The notes under the pieces were generated by a model, which ran no database searches, had not been told where the DNA came from, and worked only from the letters and a program-made list of their open reading frames with translations. From Bacteroidales bacterium (GTDB lineage: Bacteria; Bacteroidota; Bacteroidia; Bacteroidales; 4484-276), in NCBI GenBank assembly GCA_029939965.1, contig JAOZRY010000228.1:1-5848 (forward strand): a stretch of DNA of 5,848 nucleotides, read 5' to 3'. The number at the start of each line of letters is the position of its first letter. The first letter of the stretch is position 1. Positions 1 through 3,865 of this stretch are shown piece by piece. A program made the position numbers and the translations under genes.

Positions 1-5
1 TTCTC

Positions 6-60
6 GGTTTACCCCGTTAAATAGATTTCTAAATGTTGTTTTAATTTAACGGGGTGAACC
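6..60. repeat. Hairpin repeat unit 1 (ACCCCGTTAAAT inverted arms)
   Basis: A perfect 12-bp inverted repeat, ACCCCGTTAAAT at 11-22 and ATTTAACGGGGT at 44-55, encloses a 21-nt spacer (23-43). Pairing extends outward to 6-22 / 44-60, giving 17 pairs with one G-T pair. The same arms recur in the unit at 298-350: 7-22 is the exact reverse complement of 335-350, and 44-59 is the exact reverse complement of 298-313. The spacer differs from the spacers of the other two units. The unit starts near the window edge, so more copies may lie to the left. There is no T-run after it, so it is not an obvious terminator. Function is unknown. Confidence 0.85.
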
Positions 61-102
61 TTGTTAAATAAAGCACAGAACGATAATACATTTAACAGGG
101 GT
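58..102. repeat. Hairpin repeat unit 2 (degenerate arms)
   Basis: TGTTAAAT at 62-69 and ATTTAACA at 90-97 form an inverted pair around the 20-nt spacer at 70-89. The left arm, ACCTTGTTAAAT at 58-69, reads as the ACCCCGTTAAAT arm with CC changed to TT. The right arm, ATTTAACAGGGGT at 90-102, is the usual arm with one extra A at 97. The spacer nearly matches that of unit 3 (both end in ACGATAATAC), in direct orientation, differing by one substitution and one inserted base. Unit 2 follows unit 1 almost without a gap. Confidence 0.75.
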
Positions 103-122
103 TACATTTTGCGTGTGTATGA

Positions 123-278
123 AAACCTTATTTTTTTTTAATTTAAACCTTAATAGAAGAATGAATTACTCAACTCAACCTTATTACCTTATTATATGGT
201 TGAGAATAAGGTAATAAGGTTTTGGAGTGGTGGCTGTAATTATATTCCACTAAGGTTTAAAGCAAAAAAATAAGGTTT
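123..278. repeat. Nested AACCTTA / TAAGGTT inverted repeats
   Basis: Three copies of AACCTTA (124-130, 146-152, 177-183) face three copies of TAAGGTT (215-221, 251-257, 271-277). Read as stems from outside in they are: 123-137 with 264-278 (15 bp, perfect); 142-152 with 251-261 (11 bp, perfect); 164-169 with 236-241 (6 bp); and 177-193 with 205-221 (17 bp, perfect, 11-nt loop). All four share nearly the same symmetry axis. The best small reading frame here (119-214, 31 codons) simply runs through the repeats and shows no protein-like features, so I read this stretch as non-coding and structural. No promoter or known RNA family was recognised. Confidence 0.8.
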
Positions 279-297
279 ATTAAAATCATGAAAAAGT

Positions 298-350
298 GTT
301 CACCCCGTTAAATAATAGCACAAAACGATAATACATTTAACGGGGTAAAC
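298..350. repeat. Hairpin repeat unit 3 (ACCCCGTTAAAT inverted arms)
   Basis: ACCCCGTTAAAT at 302-313 and ATTTAACGGGGT at 335-346 form a perfect 12-bp inverted repeat around a 21-nt spacer (314-334). Beyond one mismatch (C301/A347), pairing continues at 298-300 with 348-350. The outer parts are exact reverse complements of unit 1, while the spacer is a near-copy of the unit 2 spacer in direct orientation. The unit ends 135 bp before the ugd start codon. It could be the right boundary of a small mobile or structural element covering the left end of the window. Confidence 0.85.
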
Positions 351-485
351 TAATTTTCGCGCTTTATGAAAGATGCCGCTTTTTTCAATTAAATAGCGTT
401 TATTTGAATAATCTTTTTATTTTTATCACTTAATTGCAAATTCGTTATTGTATTATCAAAATAATATTCACAAAAATTATTGATT
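351..485 (+). other. AT-rich leader upstream of ugd, no gene seen
   Basis: This non-coding stretch separates the repeat cluster from ugd. I found no exact match to the Bacteroidota -7 element TAnnTTTG and no clear -33 TTG at proper spacing, although the ugd promoter most likely lies here. A weak stem (CTTT 362-365 with AAAG 369-372), followed a few bases later by six T (380-385), is too small to call a terminator. The last 20 bases before the start codon are A/T-rich with no purine-rich Shine-Dalgarno sequence, as is usual in Bacteroidota. Confidence 0.5.
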
Positions 486-1808
486 ATGAAAATTACAATT
501 GTAGGTACAGGTTATGTCGGTCTGGTTACCGGAACCTGTTTCGCTGAAGTAGGTATTGATGTTACATGCATTGACATTGATGAAAAGAAGATTGAAAATC
601 TTAAAAAGGGAATTATCCCGATTTATGAGCCAGGCCTCGAACCCATGGTTAACAGAAATGTTGAAAAAGGCAGATTGCATTTTTCAACAAGTTTAGCTTC
701 CTCGCTCGATGGGACTGATGTAATTTTTTCGGCTGTTGGCACACCCCCGGACGAAGATGGAAGTGCTGATTTAAAATATGTTCTTGATGTTGCCCGATCG
801 GTTGGTAAAAATATGAATGACTATGTGCTGATTGTAACAAAAAGCACTGTACCCGTTGGAACAGCCGCCAAAGTAAAAACTGCAATCCAGGAAGAGCTGG
901 ATAAAAGAGGTGTAAAAATCCCGTTTGATGTTGCTTCAAATCCAGAATTTCTCAAAGAAGGAGCCGCTGTGGAGGATTTCCTGAAACCTGATAGAATCGT
1001 AGTTGGAATTGAATCAAAAAAGGCTGAAAACATTTTGAATCGTCTTTATAAACCATTTACCCTCAATGGTCATCCGGTAATATTTATGGATGTGCCATCA
1101 GCAGAGATGACCAAGTATGCTGCCAACTCCATGTTAGCTACAAAAATCAGTTTCATAAATGATATTGCCAACCTTTGCGAAATTGTTGGAGCAAATGTAA
1201 ACATGGTTAGAAAAGGCATTGGTTCAGATTCCAGAATTGGTAAAAAGTTTATCTATCCCGGAATTGGTTATGGGGGATCATGTTTCCCGAAAGATGTTAA
1301 AGCACTTATCAAAACTGCCGATAAAAATGGATATAGTTTAAGGATATTGAAGTCGGTTGAAGATGTAAACGAAGATCAAAAATCAGTACTCTTCAATAAG
1401 TTAACAAAGTACTTCAATGGCAATCTCCAAGGCAAAACTATTGCAATGTGGGGTCTGTCGTTTAAACCACAAACTGATGATATGCGCGAAGCACCTGCAC
1501 TTGTTCTAATCGAAAAAATACTTGCAGCCGGCGCAAAAGTTAAGGCTTACGATCCCATTGCTATGGAAGAATCGCATCGCAGAATTGGTGACGTGATAGA
1601 ATATTGTAAAGATCAGTATGAAGCACTAATTGATGCTGATGCAGTGCTTATCGTTACAGAATGGCCTGAATTTAAATTTCCGAACATGAACGTTATTAAG
1701 AAACTTCTCAAGAATCCTGTAATATTCGATGGCCGAAATGTTTATGATCCGGAGGAATTAGAAGAAGCTGGATTTGATTATTACTGTATTGGAATTGAGC
1801 ATAAATAA
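486..1808 (+). CDS. ugd: UDP-glucose 6-dehydrogenase
   Basis: This 440-residue enzyme oxidises UDP-glucose twice with NAD+ to give UDP-glucuronate, a cytoplasmic precursor for capsule and other acidic glycans. The N-terminal Rossmann domain opens with GTGYVG (residues 7-12). VTKSTVPVGT and NPEFLKEG follow, with Glu154. The central dimerisation region carries TKYAAN with Lys210 and Asn214. The catalytic nucleophile is Cys266 in GYGGSCFPKD; the Lys-to-Cys spacing of 56 residues matches characterised UGDHs. The C-terminal UDP-binding domain includes GLSFKPQTDDMREAP (about 323-337), and the protein ends in a typical GFDYYCIGI tail. Length is normal for the family. I chose ATG 486 because it places the Rossmann strand directly at the N terminus; an in-frame TTG two codons earlier is less likely. 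The product should feed the decarboxylase encoded next. A terminator-like hairpin follows the stop codon. Confidence 0.97.
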   Translation: MKITIVGTGYVGLVTGTCFAEVGIDVTCIDIDEKKIENLKKGIIPIYEPGLEPMVNRNVEKGRLHFSTSLASSLDGTDVIFSAVGTPPDEDGSADLKYVLDVARSVGKNMNDYVLIVTKSTVPVGTAAKVKTAIQEELDKRGVKIPFDVASNPEFLKEGAAVEDFLKPDRIVVGIESKKAENILNRLYKPFTLNGHPVIFMDVPSAEMTKYAANSMLATKISFINDIANLCEIVGANVNMVRKGIGSDSRIGKKFIYPGIGYGGSCFPKDVKALIKTADKNGYSLRILKSVEDVNEDQKSVLFNKLTKYFNGNLQGKTIAMWGLSFKPQTDDMREAPALVLIEKILAAGAKVKAYDPIAMEESHRRIGDVIEYCKDQYEALIDADAVLIVTEWPEFKFPNMNVIKKLLKNPVIFDGRNVYDPEELEEAGFDYYCIGIEHK

Positions 1809-1826
1809 TAAGTAATTACTATTAAT

Positions 1827-1877
1827 TGCCTGTTTGTGTCTGGATTTTTATTATCCAGTCCTGACAGGCATTTTTTT
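1827..1877 (+). terminator. Intrinsic terminator-like hairpin between ugd and uxs
   Basis: TGCCTGT (1827-1833) pairs with ACAGGCA (1864-1870), and inside it CTGGAT (1840-1845) pairs with ATCCAG (1853-1858) around a 7-nt loop. A 6 by 5 nt internal loop separates the two stems. Seven T residues (1871-1877) follow immediately, the layout of a rho-independent terminator. It starts 18 nt after the ugd stop codon and ends 13 nt before the uxs start codon. It probably reduces or ends transcription after ugd. Since no room remains for a separate uxs promoter downstream, read-through or a promoter farther upstream must supply uxs. Confidence 0.75.
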
Positions 1878-1890
1878 AATATATCGAATT

Positions 1891-2838
1891 ATGAAGAAAA
1901 AAATATTGGTAACAGGTGGCGCAGGATTCTTAGGCTCACACCTTTGCGAAAAGCTCCTAAAGTTAGGAAATGAAGTTATTTGCATGGATAACTATTTTAC
2001 CGGTCAAAAACAAAATGTGGTTCATCTGTTGGATAATCCATATTTCGAACTGGTCAGGCACGATGTTACTATGCCATTTTTTATTGAAGTGGATCAAATT
2101 TACAACCTCGCCTGCCCGGCCTCCCCTATCCACTATCAGTACAATCCTATCAAAACAATCAAAACCTCAGTAATGGGGGCTGTAAACATGCTGGGACTAG
2201 CCAAGCGTATTGATGCCCGGATATTACAGGCTTCCACTTCCGAAGTATATGGCGATCCTGAGGTGCATCCCCAAAAAGAAGATTACTGGGGGCATGTAAA
2301 TCCAATTGGTATAAGGGCTTGCTACGATGAAGGTAAACGCTGTGCCGAGGCACTCTTTGTAAACTATCACAGGCAGAATAAAGTAAAAATTAAAATTCAG
2401 CGCATTTTTAACACCTATGGCCCCAAAATGCATCCTAATGATGGCAGGGTTGTTTCCAATTTTATTGTTCAGGCAATTAAAGGAGAAGATATTTCTTTGT
2501 ATGGCGATGGTTTGCAAACCCGGAGTTTTTGTTATGTAGATGACTTGCTCGAAGGAATGGTAAGACTAATGAACTCGCGTGAAGATTTTACAGGACCTGT
2601 AAACATTGGAAACCCGAATGAATTTACTATCAAAGAATTAGCAGAATTAATTATTGAATTAACAGGAACTGAATCAAAATTGATATACAAACCATTACCT
2701 TCAGACGATCCTATGCAACGACAACCAAATATTTCGCTTGCCAAAAAGGAATTGAATTGGGAACCAAAAATTCAGCTTCGCGAAGGACTGATTCATACCA
2801 TTAATTATTTTAAAACCATCGACTTGAAAAATATTTAA
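1891..2838 (+). CDS. uxs: UDP-glucuronate decarboxylase (UDP-xylose synthase), SDR family
   Basis: This 315-residue extended short-chain dehydrogenase converts UDP-glucuronate to UDP-xylose using tightly bound NAD+, so it uses the product of the preceding ugd gene. The NAD-binding glycine motif TGGAGFLG is at residues 8-15, followed by the acidic residue Asp33 after the second strand. The UXS-like segment NLACPASPIHYQ is at 72-83 and STSEVYGDP at 115-123. The catalytic YxxxK pair is Tyr145/Lys149 in CYDEGKR. The substrate-binding half contains RIFNTYGPKMHPNDGRVVSNF (171-191) and GDGLQTRSFCYVDD (205-218). The size fits soluble bacterial UXS, which lacks the N-terminal membrane anchor of many eukaryotic forms. 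ATG 1891 is preferred; an in-frame TTG at 1834 would lie inside the upstream terminator and add a tail unlike the family. The next gene starts one base after the stop, so the two are probably co-transcribed. Confidence 0.95.
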   Translation: MKKKILVTGGAGFLGSHLCEKLLKLGNEVICMDNYFTGQKQNVVHLLDNPYFELVRHDVTMPFFIEVDQIYNLACPASPIHYQYNPIKTIKTSVMGAVNMLGLAKRIDARILQASTSEVYGDPEVHPQKEDYWGHVNPIGIRACYDEGKRCAEALFVNYHRQNKVKIKIQRIFNTYGPKMHPNDGRVVSNFIVQAIKGEDISLYGDGLQTRSFCYVDDLLEGMVRLMNSREDFTGPVNIGNPNEFTIKELAELIIELTGTESKLIYKPLPSDDPMQRQPNISLAKKELNWEPKIQLREGLIHTINYFKTIDLKNI

Positions 2839-2839
2839 A

Positions 2840-3709
2840 ATGCTAAACATTTTAATAACAGGAAGCAATGGGCAACTTGGAAATGAAATTAGAAAAATTG
2901 CAGGCAATTACAAAAATTTTCACTTCCTCTTTACCGATGTATCCGAACTCGACATAACCGACCTTAATGCCATCCGTGCTTATGTAAAGGCAGAACAGAT
3001 AGGGTGTATAATAAATGCTGCTGCATACACTGCCGTGGATAAGGCAGAAGAACAGCCCGAAATTGCCAACATGATTAATGGTGTAGCTGTTGGAAACTTA
3101 GCCGTTGCTGCAAAAGCCGTTAATGCCTTGCTGGTACATGTTTCTACGGATTACGTGTTTGATGGTACTCATCATCAACCCATTAATGAAACAGCCAAAC
3201 CCAACCCAATTTCGGCTTATGCAACCTCAAAGCATCTTGGTGAACAAAAGCTCTTGGAATCTAATGGCAAAGGAGTTATTGTTCGTACTTCGTGGCTTTA
3301 TTCCGAATTTGGTAACAATTTCGTTAAGTCGATGATTAAATATGGTCGGGAGCGAGATGAATTAAGTGTGGTTTTCGACCAGGTAGGAACGCCAACTTAC
3401 GCCGCTGATCTTGCCAGGTTAATTCTTGATATGGTTCCCGATTGGATCGACCTCAACGAACCGGTAATTTACCATTATTCAAATGATGGGGTAGCAAGCT
3501 GGTACGATTTTACAGTTGCAATCCACGAATTTGCCAACATAGATTGTAAGGTTAATGCTATAGAAACCAAAGAGTATCCATTGCCTGCAAAACGACCATT
3601 TTACAGCTTAATGGCAAAGGGTAAAATTAAAAAAGCCTACAAAAGGCAAATACCTCACTGGCGCGAAAGTTTAAAAAAATGTGTTGGTATTATTCTAAAA
3701 AAAGAGTAA
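2840..3709 (+). CDS. rfbD: dTDP-4-dehydrorhamnose reductase
   Basis: This 289-residue RmlD-family SDR reduces dTDP-4-dehydro-L-rhamnose with NAD(P)H to dTDP-L-rhamnose, the last step of rhamnose donor synthesis. The nucleotide-binding motif GSNGQLG is at residues 8-14, with the typical NAAAYTAVDKAE at 59-70. STDYVFDG at 102-109 contains Thr103, and the YxxxK pair is Tyr127/Lys131 in SAYATSKHLGE. These are offset by one from Thr104/Tyr128/Lys132 of Salmonella RmlD. RTSWLYSEFGNNF (149-161), DQVGTPTYAADLA (180-192) and YPLPAKRPFYS (246-256) are family hallmarks. Length is normal and nothing is disrupted. It starts one base after the uxs stop codon, implying one transcript. The RmlA, RmlB and RmlC genes are absent from this window, so the rhamnose role requires them elsewhere. 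A related sugar-nucleotide reductase specificity cannot be excluded. Confidence 0.93.
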   Translation: MLNILITGSNGQLGNEIRKIAGNYKNFHFLFTDVSELDITDLNAIRAYVKAEQIGCIINAAAYTAVDKAEEQPEIANMINGVAVGNLAVAAKAVNALLVHVSTDYVFDGTHHQPINETAKPNPISAYATSKHLGEQKLLESNGKGVIVRTSWLYSEFGNNFVKSMIKYGRERDELSVVFDQVGTPTYAADLARLILDMVPDWIDLNEPVIYHYSNDGVASWYDFTVAIHEFANIDCKVNAIETKEYPLPAKRPFYSLMAKGKIKKAYKRQIPHWRESLKKCVGIILKKE

Positions 3710-3720
3710 TTATATAGCCA

Positions 3721-3734
3721 CGTCTTTCAGGACG
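3721..3734 (+). other. Small stem-loop downstream of rfbD
   Basis: CGTC (3721-3724) and GACG (3731-3734) can pair around a 6-nt loop, followed by an AT-rich tract containing five T (3742-3746). It begins 12 nt after the rfbD stop codon. The stem is only 4 bp, so as a terminator it is weak. Confidence 0.25.
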
Positions 3735-3750
3735 GATATTATTTTTAAGC

Positions 3751-3802
3751 CCCCCTCTTCTCTCCTCTAATCACTATTCGGTTGGCATTAGAGAAGAGGG
3801 GG
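3751..3802. repeat. Strong stem-loop in the rfbD/ligase intergenic gap
   Basis: CCCCCTCTTCTC (3751-3762) is perfectly complementary to GAGAAGAGGGGG (3791-3802), extendable by one T-A pair (3763/3790). In an alternative fold CTCTAAT (3765-3771) pairs with ATTAGAG (3787-3793) and CCCCCTCTT (3751-3759) with AAGAGGGGG (3794-3802), leaving a 5-nt bulge. It stands out as C/G-tract DNA in an AT-rich region. On the + strand it is followed by TTAG and then mixed T-rich sequence rather than a clean T-run. It may act as a transcript-end or mRNA-stability structure, or be a dispersed intergenic repeat; the sequence alone does not decide. Confidence 0.6.
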
Positions 3803-3855
3803 TTAGTATTATGTTGTTGTTATTTTATGAGGGTTTACCGTGTGAAATAGTTTAA

Positions 3856-3863
3856 TAGGTTTG
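3856..3863 (+). promoter_or_regulatory. Possible Bacteroidota -7 box TAGGTTTG
   Basis: TAGGTTTG matches the Bacteroidota -7 consensus TAnnTTTG exactly. It ends only 2 nt before the ligase ATG at 3866, so a transcript from it would start inside or at the reading frame. There is no clean -33 TTG at 19-20 nt spacing; only TTT at 3834-3836 lies there. A chance match is likely. Confidence 0.15.
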
Positions 3864-3865
3864 GA

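Larger units (their letters stand above)
58..346. mobile_element. Putative fold-back (MITE-like) element, no coding capacity
   Basis: Units 2 and 3 and the AACCTTA/TAAGGTT stems share one symmetry axis. The coordinate sums of paired bases are about 404 for 62-69 with 335-342, 403-404 for 90-102 with 302-313, and 398-405 for the inner stems. About 289 bp can therefore form one long interrupted hairpin with terminal arms ACCTTGTTAAAT and ATTTAACGGGGT. Length, AT-richness, terminal inverted repeats and absence of a gene resemble a non-autonomous fold-back element. Against this, no convincing target-site duplication flanks it and no transposase is visible. A structured regulatory region or a chromosomal repeat cluster is equally possible. 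The fold-back geometry is seen in the sequence; mobility is inference. Confidence 0.35.

Noticed and set aside
119..214. Small reading frame of 31 codons starting ATG 119
   Set aside because: It runs entirely through the inverted repeats, its composition follows the repeats, and it has no recognisable signal or start context.
11..346. CRISPR-like pattern of repeats with 20-21 nt spacers
   Set aside because: The repeats are inverted arms rather than direct repeats, there are only three units, two spacers are nearly the same, spacing is irregular and no cas gene is present.
359..385. Possible terminator ending in six T before ugd
   Set aside because: The only stem is 4 bp (362-365/369-372) and does not abut the T-run.
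480..485. Upstream TTG start for ugd
   Set aside because: ATG 486 places the first Rossmann strand at the N terminus as in the family; two extra residues have no support.
1834..1890. N-terminal extension of the UXS gene from TTG 1834
   Set aside because: It lies within the terminator hairpin and adds a hydrophobic tail absent from soluble bacterial UXS; ATG 1891 gives the normal N terminus.
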